NCBI GenBank assembly: GCA_910592005.1 | Contig: CAJVPP010003116.1 | Span: 1-12,552, forward strand | Direction: 5' to 3' | DNA: 12,552 nucleotides | From: Funneliformis mosseae | Taxonomy: Eukaryota > Glomeromycota > Glomeromycetes > Glomerales > Glomeraceae | In this document: positions 1 to 9,215 of the stretch, one piece after another | How the letters are laid out: every line of letters starts with the position of its first letter | Position numbering within the stretch: position 1 is the first letter of the stretch | Notes under the pieces: generated by a model | Databases searched by the model: none | The model's input: only the letters and a program-made list of their open reading frames with translations | What the model was told of the DNA's origin: nothing | Position numbers and translations under genes: made by a program

Positions 1-352
1 ATTTACAGTGGAAATTAAATAATTTATATCATAATTTTCATGAAGATAACACCAAATTCAATAATGAGCATCATTTTTGAAACAATAAAAAATGAGATAG
101 AATGGACAAGAATATCTATAATATTTCGTTTGCTGTAGACACCTTTCCAGAGGCTAATTTTTTCACCTTGTTCAAATTCAATAAGTTCTTAGATTTTTAG
201 CACTAAAAAAATATATTTATATTCAAATATTAAAGTTTTAACTATGTAGGAAAAAAAATTTGGTTAATTTTATCAAAAGTTATGATCGATAGAATTACAT
301 CAATTTGAGTATTGAAAATCACGTGGTCCAATACTTTTGACCGGGGAGTGAA
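1..352 (+). mobile_element. possible decayed 3' end of a Tc1/mariner element
   Basis: Two weak signs point the same way. Around 36-50 the plus strand reads FHEDN, which resembles the (Q/E)DN motif holding the second catalytic aspartate of Tc1 transposases. About 58 bp further on it reads IEW, where these proteins usually have a Trp before SPDLNP. The expected serine-proline block is not readable and a stop interrupts the frame, so any coding sequence is dead. At 326-350 the sequence CCAATACTTTTGACCGGGG looks like the terminal inverted repeat of many Tc1 elements. The partner repeat would lie left of the window. No clear TA target duplication is visible. The call rests on motif memory only and could be wrong. 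Confidence 0.3.
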
Positions 353-1446
353 CATATAAAAATATACATATTAATGTATAACTAAATCAATTGAAATAGT
401 CTATAATAATCATTGATAGTCGTCGACCATCTTTATATTGGGAACCATTTTCAACCAAAATATCAAAAAGCGCGAATGCAAACTGTAGCAACGCAAATAT
501 GTACAGTACTTCGGAACATATATGGTCATTTGGTAAATTGACTAAATTAAACAAGAATTTTTAAAATTATCTAATATAAAGTAAAATAATTTCTTTGTTC
601 CTTCTTCCTTTTAATTATTCTAAAAAGAAAATAAAAAGAAAAACTCATTTTAACTCGGTATTACAAGTTTTCTTTGACAAAACTTATTCAAATCAAATAT
701 ATCAAAAATATACAGTATAATGGTATTTATTGAATTATAAACACAATGGATGATTTTTATTGAAACAATAGGAAAATTTTATCCATTCTATTTTTATTAT
801 TCATTCCTATTTTATTATTTTTAAATCGAATCTAATTTAGTAGATTTTTCATTATTACAAACTTCTTACTTCTAAATTTGTAAATTCGAAACTGTAAAAC
901 CTCACATACATCGGAAATAATCAACCGATCCAATTTATTTAATTCATACTAAGAAAATCAATCAACCTATTTAGATTTCAATGACATCTTTATTGGGTTG
1001 TAAATTTCCCCGATCTATAAATGTACTAGTTTATTATTTGAATACAATAATCCGCAGTAAATTAAATTTTTTTATCAAAAGAAATCTAGTTTAAGGAAAA
1101 AATTAAATTTAATCTATATGAAAAATTCAAAAGGTAGTAAAAAAAAAAAAAAAATTAAAATAAAATGTATTCTCAAATTATATATGCACAATCAGTTTTT
1201 ATAAATTTCATTTTACTAAAAAGATTCATAAGGAGAAAAAAAAAAAAAATATACAAAATATCATCTTTCAACCATTGTTTTGTACTCTCAACCAACCGTT
1301 TACACCAGTATAAAAAACAAAACAAATCTTGCTCTGCAATATTTCATTTTTTTTAAAAAGAAAAGAAATAATGATACAAACTGAGAAAAGAAAAAGAGTA
1401 TAAAAAAGAAATTCCTATCGCAATAAAGATAAAAAAAATAAAAAAA
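353..1446. other. AT-rich intergenic region, nothing recognised
   Basis: No gene, RNA or clear element is visible. The short open frames here (for example 1165-1356 on plus and 1300-1557 on minus) are built from A and T runs, encode Lys/Phe/Ile-rich low-complexity peptides, overlap one another and lack splice-site support, so I treat them as chance. Several homopolymer A runs occur, near 1140-1155 and 1237-1249. The right part lies downstream of the minus-strand gene that ends at 1663, but I could not place its polyadenylation site. Confidence 0.6.
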
Positions 1447-1480
<34 letters not shown>

Positions 1481-1498
1481 CAATATATATATATATAT
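1447..1498. repeat. AAT microsatellite followed by an AT dinucleotide repeat
   Basis: A pure AAT trinucleotide run covers about 1447-1474. After a short A run, an AT dinucleotide repeat follows at about 1483-1498. Both are simple sequence repeats about 165-215 bp beyond the stop codon of the minus-strand gene, so they could fall in its 3' untranslated region. They should vary in length between strains. Confidence 0.9.
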
Positions 1499-1662
1499 TT
1501 ATAAACATTTAGAAAATAAACCCCCCGATGGTAATAATAATAAATCTCAAAAGACATGCAAAGACATAATGTATATACAAATTTGAAGATGCTATGTCAC
1601 ATCAAATATAAATAAAAGAAAATTTTTTCTGCATCAAGTTTCAAAACATACGCTTGTAATTT

Positions 1663-2051
1663 TCAAAACTTTTGAAGTTCATTACGTTTAAGATATGCCA
1701 TAGGACGTGAGTTTTGCGACGGTGATTGAATAGGTACCGCAATTGAATCGTCTTTTGAAGAAGGATCACCAGTAACGCTAACGCTTTCCGAATATCTTTG
1801 CCCAAAAGGATTATTATGAAGGTGATTCATCACAGTATCTTCTGTATTTGTTGTGATCCTTTTATCTTGTTGCTGTGATGAAATTTGATGTGATATATTT
1901 TGATCAAGTGCAAAAATTACTTGTGGAATTTCGACATGCCCACTTCCATTATGATGATGGCTTCCATTACTGATTTCAACACCCTGCTTCATAAGATCAT
2001 TCCCAATAAGACTTCCTCCAATAGATGTTGTCACCAAATGATTTATATTAC

Positions 2052-2082
<31 letters not shown>

Positions 2083-3895
2083 TCCACTGGCTACAATGCC
2101 GCCCCCAATGTCAGCTTCATCCAAAGGCTCATAAACTTCTTCAAATCCAGATAATTCCATCTTCTCTCTTACGCTAGAGACCCAATCTTGATTATCTGGA
2201 TTTTTCAAGAAATCAACCAGTTTCGAGAATTCTTCAACTAGAATTCTTTCCAATTTGGCCCCGCTCAGTTCTTTGGTCATTAATAATACACCTTTACCTA
2301 ACAATTCACATAATATACTTAGGCGCCATGCACAGTTCAATCTATGTTTTCCAACTTCCTTACCGCCTGTTTGTTCTTTAATGTGAAGTGTAACGGTAGG
2401 ATCTATAAAGGATGAATAAGTTGGGAAAGTAATTGGAGATGGTTCCGTTGAAGTTGGTGAGGTCGAATGATTTCTTTTGCTAGGAGAATTCATTTGATCT
2501 GAATGAATATTTTGGGCAACTTCTTCTTTGTAAGCATTGTATGTAGTAAATAATTTATACAATTCTAAATTAGAAAAAACTTTTGAAGAAATGCCATCGA
2601 TACGAGATGTAGGCGGTGATTGAAGAAGGTGACATAAAAGATTCAACCGAGAAGACGATGATAAATTCAATGAGGTATTTGGTGGGCGAATACCAGAATA
2701 ACTTTCTTTAATGGACGATATTAACAATTTTGACTCTTCAAGTCTTTGAAGAAGTGTGGTTTTTGAAATTCCGGTGAAAAGACGTTTAACAGCTTCACAA
2801 CCTAAATGAAAAGACATCGAATTAAATCACGCTATCAAAATTAAACCTTTTCATTTTCTTGAAAAGAGAAGAAAATAATATAATAAAATATTTTGACTTA
2901 CTCAATGGAGGAGCTTTGTGTTTATCAGTCGAACGTCTTTTCGATGATGTATTTTGTGGTGCACAATGATCCTCATCGGAAGGACTGTCACTGTTGCGTT
3001 TTCTTTTGGTGACAGTCGGTACATGTCTCCAGACCTCAGGTTCTGGTGGTGGCTCTTCGACAATCTCATCTTTTTCTAACTCATCCATCATATCTTCGTC
3101 TTCATCGTGATGATGTTGTTGTTGGTGGTGGTGGTGATGTTGTTGTTGTTGATGATGATGTTGCTGCTGCTGTTGCTGTTGATGATGATGATAAGGGTGA
3201 GAGTCGGATGTTAAAGTAGGTTTAAATACTTTGATTTCTGAAGTATTATTCATCATATTAGATCCGTTTAACAAAAATTCATTACTATGTTGAGTTGGGG
3301 GGAAAAAATTATCATATCTCAGTTGATCTTCAAATTCAACTATATAATCTCGAGTGTTGTTGCTATTATTAGAAACAAGGTGTGTAAATGTGATCTTATT
3401 AGAGAATAAAAGACCTTTTAAACCCACGTCGTCAAGCACAGCTTTTATTATACATAATAAACTAGCTAATTTCAATGGTGATTCTTTACTTTTTTGCTTT
3501 AACACTTCTATAAGTCGAAGAGTTTGAGAGTCGGTAAGGATGTCGGCAATTGTAGGCTGTAGAAGTTGGGAAGGGGAGGAAGGATTTCTAGTCTCTAAAG
3601 AAGGGCTTGAAAAGGAACGTTTATTTTTTTCACCAGACGCGAATTCAACAACACAAGCCTGTCCTCTAAAGTCAAACGCTAATGATTTTTTATTACCGAA
3701 CACGCTTTCAGTAAAGTAGGGTTTACCTAACACGTATTTTATAACATTCAGCACACTTGCTAAAGAATATGCTGATGCAAAAGATTTTTCTCGTAATATC
3801 TCAGCCGCCTTTAAAAGTTGTACGTCCGTTACTACGTCGGCTATGGTCGGACGTAAAATGTTTAATTGAGAGGAAAGTGAAGCAAGTTCTCGCAT
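1663..3895 (-). CDS. unrecognised 710-residue protein with duplicated N-terminal module
   Basis: Two exons, 3895-2902 and 2801-1663, join through a phase-1 intron to encode 710 residues. I do not recognise the family. Residues 14-56 and 112-154 are clearly related: 23 of 43 positions are identical, starting LRPTIAD and LQPTIAD. Each copy continues into an F-x-NK segment and ends in VVEF or IVEF, so a module of about 75-80 residues is duplicated. Then come a His/Gln tract (235-263), an acidic stretch (264-281), a proline run and basic clusters TKRKR and SSKRR (296-321) that could serve as a bipartite nuclear signal. Exon 2 holds a helix-like, non-repetitive block at 465-532, an Asn run (572-581) and a polar tail. 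The start is the first ATG after an A run and lies just before the first module. There is no signal peptide or membrane segment. A nuclear regulatory role is a guess from composition only. Confidence 0.8.
2051..2083. repeat. ATT trinucleotide run encoding poly-Asn
   Basis: On the coding (minus) strand this run is read as AAT codons and gives ten consecutive asparagines, residues 572-581 of the 710-residue protein. Because it is nearly pure AAT it is prone to slippage, so allele length may vary without shifting the frame. Confidence 0.9.
2802..2901 (-). other. intron of the 710-residue protein gene
   Basis: On the minus strand the donor is GTAAGT and the acceptor is TTTTCATTTAG, giving a 100-nt intron. 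Splicing joins TTG A to GT TGT, so the protein reads L-S-C-E-A-V at the junction. Without splicing, exon 1 runs into a stop after an AT-rich tail ending FDSVI. The in-frame ATG at 2817 lies inside this intron and is not a true start. Confidence 0.9.
3107..3193. repeat. mixed CAA/CAG/CAT/CAC tract encoding a His/Gln run
   Basis: The segment encodes residues 235-263 of the 710-residue protein, alternating blocks of His and Gln. Codons are mixed rather than one pure trinucleotide, so slippage should be weaker than in the Asn run. It lies directly before an acidic stretch, in a region that is probably disordered. Confidence 0.9.
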
Positions 3896-4456
3896 TTTTT
3901 TTTTATGTTTGATAATTATTAATATAGGCTGTTGAAAAACTCGTGGTATTCCAGCCCACGTCTATGTATAAAGAAATTTTGTCTATTTAATTTTTTTTTT
4001 TTTTTTTTTTTGTTTTATAACCGCAAACTGAAAAAAAAAAAAAAAATGTGTGAGAACAAAAGTCTAACGGGCGGTGCCGTGCGGAGTCATAGGTACCGTT
4101 AAAATAGAGTTTTTTTTGGGCTACTGAACTGGGAGCGGTATCTTTCTGAAAGGCAAAAAACAAGCCGCCTTTGTATGACTTGAAGTTCGGCTCATTTCTC
4201 CGGATAGGATTGGATCATCTTAACGGAAAACCGCCCATTTCAATACTGAATGACTTTTCTAAAAAATCATTCGTCGGCAACCAAATCGAGTTCGGAACAA
4301 AATCGGACAGTTCGTACAACGACCAGTTGTCATTTTTCCAAATAGAATTAGTTTGATGTTCGTACTTGAAACAACTAAACAAACTCCGAGTCGAGATTTT
4401 TGAGACGTGCCACAAAAAAAAAATTTTCACGTACGTTTCTTCCTCCTCTCAAAAAA
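3896..4456. promoter_or_regulatory. divergent intergenic promoter region with T21 and A16 tracts
   Basis: This 561-bp gap separates two genes read outward, the minus gene starting at 3895 and the TMEM223-like gene starting at 4457, so it should carry both promoters. A run of 21 T (3991-4011) and a run of 16 A (4031-4046) are separated by 19 bp. Such poly(dA:dT) tracts commonly exclude nucleosomes in fungal promoters. The stretch 4060-4400 is richer in GC than its surroundings, with GGGCGG at 4069-4074. No convincing TATA box is seen. Short open frames at 4171-4356 and 4215-4430 overlap on opposite strands and look like chance. Confidence 0.6.
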
Positions 4457-4927
4457 ATGTTCAAAAGAAAATTGATATATTTTTCTATATTAAATCGACC
4501 TAATTTTGTTATTGATTTATCTAAAAATTACGGAAAATGCCTCACTAGCACTATTAAATCCAAATGTAAATTTAAAATTAGGTTTTTATTATTATTTATA
4601 GCAACTTTTATTTACTATCTAATTTTTTTTTTATTTGCATTTTTAGACTTTAACGTTAATACACGTATCATACCAAGGCGATTATATCAAATTCAACCGA
4701 AAAAAACAACTACAAACATTTCCAGCGCAACTTCAACCATCACAAATTCTATAAAAACAAACGAAGAACGCGTATCTTCACTCTCACTTAAAGAATCCGT
4801 TAAAAATTTTAATGAAAGATTAAAAAGGGGAGAATTGGTGATTTACAAATCTCCACAAGAGGCGAACAAATTCTTTTGGTGGTGGCATATTGCTGCTTTT
4901 TTGCAATTTATATTTTGGTATTCCTGA

Positions 4928-4960
<33 letters not shown>

Positions 4961-5649
4961 CGAAATCGTTTTAAAAATAAATCTCTAATGTGATTTTTTT
5001 TATGAATTAGGGCAAATTTGGCTGATTTATCATGGAGATTTCAACAAAGGAGGAAAACAGAACAAGTAAAATCAATTATTTGTTATTTGTTATTTGTTAT
5101 TTATTTTAATTTAATATTAACCCTATTTTCAAACAAGTCAGAAATCCAGCAACAACATTTCATTTCTCGATAAATTTAAACCAGCCATATTTGTTGGATC
5201 TTATTTATCCGTAGGATTTGGAATTGGTGCTATAATGTTCATTATTCCTGCTAGGTAATACATGAAATACTGCGTCTTCCTTTAAACATACGCTTAATCA
5301 TTATTCTTTCTAATAGGAGTGTGCAAACTATTAGCATATTAAAAAATGGAAAAATGGCTAAGATCATAACAGGCAGGAAATATAAATGGGGCAAAGAGAA
5401 AAAAATTCCTGTGAAAAAGTTGTATATAAGCCAACCAGCTTGGAATGGAAAAGGTAGATTTAAGAGGCGATGTTTAAAATCTAATGTAAATTTTACTTAT
5501 AAATATGTAATTATATAGGGAATGCTATATTTCTCCGGAGTGAAAATGAAAGATTGGCGTACATGCTTGAGAGATCAGGTAATTTTGAAGATCCTAAGAT
5601 ATTTGATTTATTATTCTATAAAAACAAAAGTGACAAACAAGGTAAGTGA
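4457..5649 (+). CDS. TMEM223-like mitochondrial inner-membrane protein
   Basis: Exons are 4457-4917, 5011-5065, 5142-5254, 5317-5453 and 5519-5649, with GT-AG introns of 93, 76, 62 and 65 nt in matching phases. A further likely intron at 4566-4646 splits the first exon. The product is 271 residues with that intron removed, or 298 with it kept. Similarity to the TMEM223 family runs from GELVIYKSPQEANKFFWWW into a first membrane helix, a short loop, a second helix (VGSYLSVGFGIGAIMFIIP), then RSVQTISIL, where human TMEM223 has RSVRSVVLR, and a C-terminal GNFEDPKIFD matching HFPNTKLFD. With the intron removed, the N-terminus is basic and Ser/Thr-rich like a mitochondrial presequence. Human TMEM223 binds mitoribosomes and supports complex IV biogenesis; the role here is by homology. 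ATG 4457 is the first ATG of the frame. The recognition is from memory of the family, not from a search. Confidence 0.85.
4566..4646 (+). other. candidate 81-nt frame-preserving intron in the TMEM223-like gene
   Basis: The stretch starts GTAAAT, contains CTAAT as a possible branch site, then a T-rich tract, and ends CATTTTTAG. It is 81 nt, a multiple of three, and has no in-frame stop, so both spliced and unspliced mRNAs encode full proteins. Removal joins K36 to Y37-F38-N39 and leaves a basic presequence-like N-terminus. Retention inserts 27 residues dominated by a hydrophobic segment (LLLFIATFIYYLIFFLFAF) that TMEM223 proteins do not normally have before their first helix. I favour the intron reading. 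Confidence 0.65.
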
Positions 5650-5739
5650 ATCTAAAGAAATTTTTAGTTTTCAAGTAAACATTTTATTTTAAATAATAAA
5701 AAATTTAAATATTATGCAAATGATTTAAATTTACACTTT
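5650..5739. terminator. 90-bp convergent 3' region with possible poly(A) signals on both strands
   Basis: The stop codons of two convergent genes lie at 5649 and 5740. AATAAA is present on plus at 5695-5700, 46 bp after the TMEM223-like stop. TTTATT at 5683-5688 is AATAAA on the minus strand, 52 bp after the CHCHD5-like stop. In DNA this AT-rich such hexamers arise by chance, so the assignment is tentative, but transcripts using them would overlap at their 3' ends. Confidence 0.4.
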
Positions 5740-6163
5740 TTAAATATTTGATTTCTTTGTATCAACTTCAAACTTTGCCTTCTTATTATCGGTAGCATTT
5801 TCAATGCAATCATATAAATTTCTTAAAAAATCCGTACATTTTTCTGGCTCTGTTTCATTTTTTGCCAAACATTTATCAAATGCTTGTATCATTTCATTGC
5901 ATTGCTTTTTAACTTGTCTTAACGTTGGAATACTAAATATATATATATTTTTTAAACGACAAATTATAAATAATTATAAATCGAAATTTATCCAAAACTT
6001 TAAAAGTTACAATACTTAACTTATCTTCAGAACATTTAGTTAGTTCGTATTTCTCTTTTTGACATTTAATAGACCATTCTGTCGGGTTATTTTCTATACA
6101 TCGTTGATATAATTCTAATTGCGTAGGACAATGTTTAAGTACAAGTTCGATTGTTGAATTCAT
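5740..6163 (-). CDS. CHCHD5/Mix14-like four-CX9C mitochondrial protein
   Basis: Two exons, 6163-6021 and 5932-5740, flank an 88-nt intron with donor GTTAAG and acceptor ATATTTAG in phase 2. The product is 111 residues, against 110 for human CHCHD5. Eight cysteines form four CX9C motifs: C12/C22, C34/C44, C59/C69 and C80/C90, giving two coiled-coil-helix-coiled-coil-helix domains. The link IPTLRQVKKQC matches human HPIIRQIRQAC. Proteins of this family enter the intermembrane space without a cleaved presequence and are oxidised by Mia40/CHCHD4; the fungal counterpart is Mix14 (Mic14), whose precise role is poorly defined. The intron separates the two CHCH domains. No extra cysteine is present. 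The tail after C90 is charged and likely disordered. Reading exon 1 through into the intron gives a misleading 76-residue product with only one domain. Confidence 0.92.
5933..6020 (-). other. intron of the CHCHD5-like gene
   Basis: The 88-nt intron has a GTTAAG donor and ends in a run of AT followed by TTTAG. The alternative donor GTATTG a few bases on would give the wrong phase for exon 2, while GTTAAG restores Asn48 and the frame that leads to C59. The correct frame is supported by the two CX9C pairs on its far side. Confidence 0.85.
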
Positions 6164-6290
6164 TATTCTGATTTAGAAGTGAGATGTTCATGAGACTTTT
6201 TTTTTTTTTTTTAATATTCGTCAACTTTATTTCTTTTTTCAATACCTAATTTTAGATTGGGAAATACTGTATTTCCGTTTTCTTTTCCTT
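6164..6290 (-). promoter_or_regulatory. upstream region of the CHCHD5-like gene with a 17-bp palindrome
   Basis: The first 127 bp upstream of the start contain a T run at about 6198-6212 (an A run in the sense of the gene) and a perfect inverted repeat at 6260-6276, GGAAATAC-T-GTATTTCC, about 100 bp from the start codon. The symmetry suits a dimeric regulator, but no known fungal site is identified. Confidence 0.4.
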
Positions 6291-6550
6291 TCTTTAATCC
6301 GATTTAGAATCATATTACGGTAATTTAGATGTCACTTTCAAATAATCAATCGGAGATTATACCGGATTCGGAGTAAATTAATCTATAAATTCCTACCATT
6401 AATGCAAACCGTCACCGATTTGTTGAGGTCCGAGATTTTCTTGTCGTTTGATCCGACTTGTTCGATAATCAGCATCCGGATCATTTCAAAAATCGTCCGA
6501 TCTGAACCAATTTATATTTAATAGTAACTATTCCGGTTCACTACCTTGAT
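6291..6550. other. less AT-rich island with clustered TCCGA/TCGGA motifs
   Basis: This stretch carries more G and C than its surroundings and at least eight copies of TCCGA, TCGGA or TCCGG on either strand (near 6299, 6351, 6363, 6369, 6428, 6451, 6475, 6496 and 6533). No open frame of useful length crosses it. It may be a repeat remnant or part of the upstream regulatory region of the CHCHD5-like gene. Confidence 0.4.
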
Positions 6551-9200
6551 TAGGGTACCTTGTGCTCAAAAATTAAATTTGCCAAGACAAAAAAAAAAAA
6601 AATTTCTAAAAATATCTTTTATTACAAGTAAGTCTATAATATCACTTACTGCCTTTGCTAACAATTCAATTTCTTATTTCTTTCTTAATTTGATTTATGA
6701 TTTTCTTCAACAGCATTGTGATACTATCCATTTATTTCTTAATATAAGATAAAAAATAATTACCATCCAGACTAATCTTTCATATAATTAGTATAATTAT
6801 TTAATCATGATAATATATTTATTGGTATAATAACAATACTAATAAAATAAAAAATGTCAAGAATATACATTTTCTTATAAACCTTTAAAAATAAAAAACA
6901 GATATTGTTAGACTTATCACTTATTAGATCTTTCTTTAATAATATAAATATTTTTAAGAAATATTTTTTAAATAATATAATATTTAAAAATTTAAAAATT
7001 TTAGTAAAGATTTTTTAAACTATAAAATTTAAAGATCAAAATTTTAAAGAAATTTATCTACAATTATATTAACTTTAATATAAATCTTTAATATAATTAA
7101 TATTAATCTAATATTTATTATCTTAAATAGTAATTATAAAATTATTTATAAAATATGTATAAAAAATTATAATATTTTAACACTTCTAATTTTCATTCTT
7201 TTACAATTCCCTCTTATTTTTTCTTTTTCTTTAAATATGACACAAACTGGTCAAATTTTTAGATTGATAACAATCAGAATCCTTATACTAGATAATTAAG
7301 CTTTATTCTAGGAAAATTTAATCTAAAATAGTATAAAGTTGATTTTGATTTTTTGTTTTTTTAACTAAATAAAAATTTTTGTATTCTTTTATTTGTAATT
7401 TATAATATTATATAAATTTTACTTTACTATTAATAAAGATTATATAAAGCTATTGCACATTAAAATAAAATAATTATAATATTTTAACAAGATAAAATAA
7501 AAAACTTTTGTATCAATTATTCAAATCAAAAAATGATTAACAAAAAAATAAATAAAACAACAATAACAAGTTTAACAAAATTTATTTTTCTTTACCAAAA
7601 AATAATTAACAATAATGTCAGCTAAATAATAGTTTATAACAATATTTTAATAACTTGAATTCAACTATAAAAAAAAATAAAAAAATAAAAGATTAAAGAA
7701 TGAAAAATTAAAAATTAAAAAATTTAAAAAAATAAAAAAAATTCCTTTAATAATATTATGAAAATTATGAAACTAAAGTTAAATTTATTTCTATTCTTAA
7801 TAAAGAAAGACTTTCAAAATTATTGCTAATACTAGTAAAACTTTTTAAATAAAAATTAGATCTTTAATCTTTAAAAATTGTTTTAATAATAATAAAAATT
7901 AAAAACTAAATATCTAATTAGAATATAAAATTAAAGTTTCTATTTATTTTACTTATTATATCACAGATACCTATTTAAAAAAGCAATAAAGAAAATAGAA
8001 TAAAGTATATAATATCTTTACATTTTATTTTGCATCTTTTATTAATGCATCTTCCTAAAAATATTATAAAAAAAATTATTCAAATAGTTTTACATTTTAT
8101 GTTAAAGTAAATAATATAATTATTTTATGCTTATTTTATTTAGATAATTTTTTTTTAACGTGTGATAAGTTTGCACTTTATTTACATAATTTTACATTTT
8201 TACTCTTTATAAATAAATTTCTATTAAATATATACTAGAATTGTAAATTAAAATTACAAAAATCTTAATTTTTATTACTGAGTTAAATATTAAATTAACC
8301 TTTTTTTTTTGGAAATATTACCTGATATATAATATTAACAAATAATTTTGTGATAATAAATTACACTTATATTTGAATCTAAAATCAATATAATTCTTCT
8401 TAATAAATTAAATAGTTACTTTTTTTTTTAAAGATCTTGAATAAATTCATTTGTATATAATATTAATAAAAATATTTAAAAAATCTGAATTCTTATTTAA
8501 ATTTATCAATCTTCTTTTAAATAAATATGATTAATATTTAATTTTATTAGAAATATAGCTAAAATTATTACTTGAGTAATTTTTAATTACATATTATTAT
8601 AGAAACTTATAATATATAATCTATTATTTCAAAAATAAAAAAAAATTGATAAATACTACTAAAAATAGTAAAAGTTATTATTTTAATAGAAACTAATTCT
8701 AAGTAAAACTTTATTTTATTTATTAAATACTTAACTATTAATTTTAAAATTATCATAAAAATTAATTTTTTCAAATTTAATATTTATATTAATATTATTA
8801 ATTAATTCAATTCTATAATTATAAAGCTTCACAAAATCAATCAAAACCTCACATTATTAATAAATTTAACAAAATATAAGTAATAAATATTTATTTTTCA
8901 AACTTAATTAAAATAAGTATAATAAAAAAATTCTGTTTAAAAATAATCTTAATTTTAATAGTAATAATAGCTTTAATAAGAATAACAAACTTTTTAATTT
9001 TATATATTTTAAAATTAAAATAAATTATCAGATAATCTATTAATATAAAGAATAAAAAAACTAAATATGATTATTGTATTCTAAAAGAAAATCTTTATCA
9101 ATTTAATATACTAATAAGAACTTTTAATTAATTTGAAGCTATTGTAGATTAATTATTCAATTAGATAAAAATTTTTGTTTTACTTATTTATATTTAAAAA

Positions 9201-9215
9201 GTTACATAATGTAAC
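9201..9215. repeat. 15-bp perfect palindrome
   Basis: GTTACAT-A-ATGTAAC is a perfect inverted repeat with a one-base centre. Its core TACATAATGTA occurs again at about 9670. Palindromes of this size are only mildly surprising in sequence with so few G and C. Confidence 0.5.

Noticed and set aside
164..180. tRNA-like T-loop GTTCAAATTC
   Set aside because: No matching A box or acceptor stem could be found within tRNA distance on either strand.
1165..1557. Overlapping open frames on both strands (63 and 85 codons)
   Set aside because: They consist of A/T runs and microsatellite translated as Lys, Ile, Tyr and Phe, with no domain, splice or start context.
1900..2154. 84-codon plus-strand frame
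   Set aside because: It lies antisense to exon 2 of the 710-residue protein and its Ile run is the reverse reading of the Asn run.
4171..4430. Two short opposing frames in the divergent promoter
   Set aside because: They overlap each other, match no family I know, and occupy the expected promoter region. I cannot exclude a tiny upstream gene but see no support.
4400..4456. N-terminal extension of the TMEM223-like frame
   Set aside because: The frame before 4457 has no ATG; it would need a TTG start at 4400, which is not expected in a fungal nuclear gene.
5642..5667. Terminal intron in the TMEM223-like gene
   Set aside because: The donor is excellent but the intron would be only 26 nt, well below the 62-100 nt seen here, and the protein already has the full family C-terminus.
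5804..6019. 71-codon plus-strand frame
   Set aside because: It is antisense to exon 2 and the intron of the CHCHD5-like gene, which is strongly supported by its eight cysteines.
6546..6752. 68-codon plus-strand frame
   Set aside because: Low complexity, no ATG-supported homology and located at the start of the AT desert.
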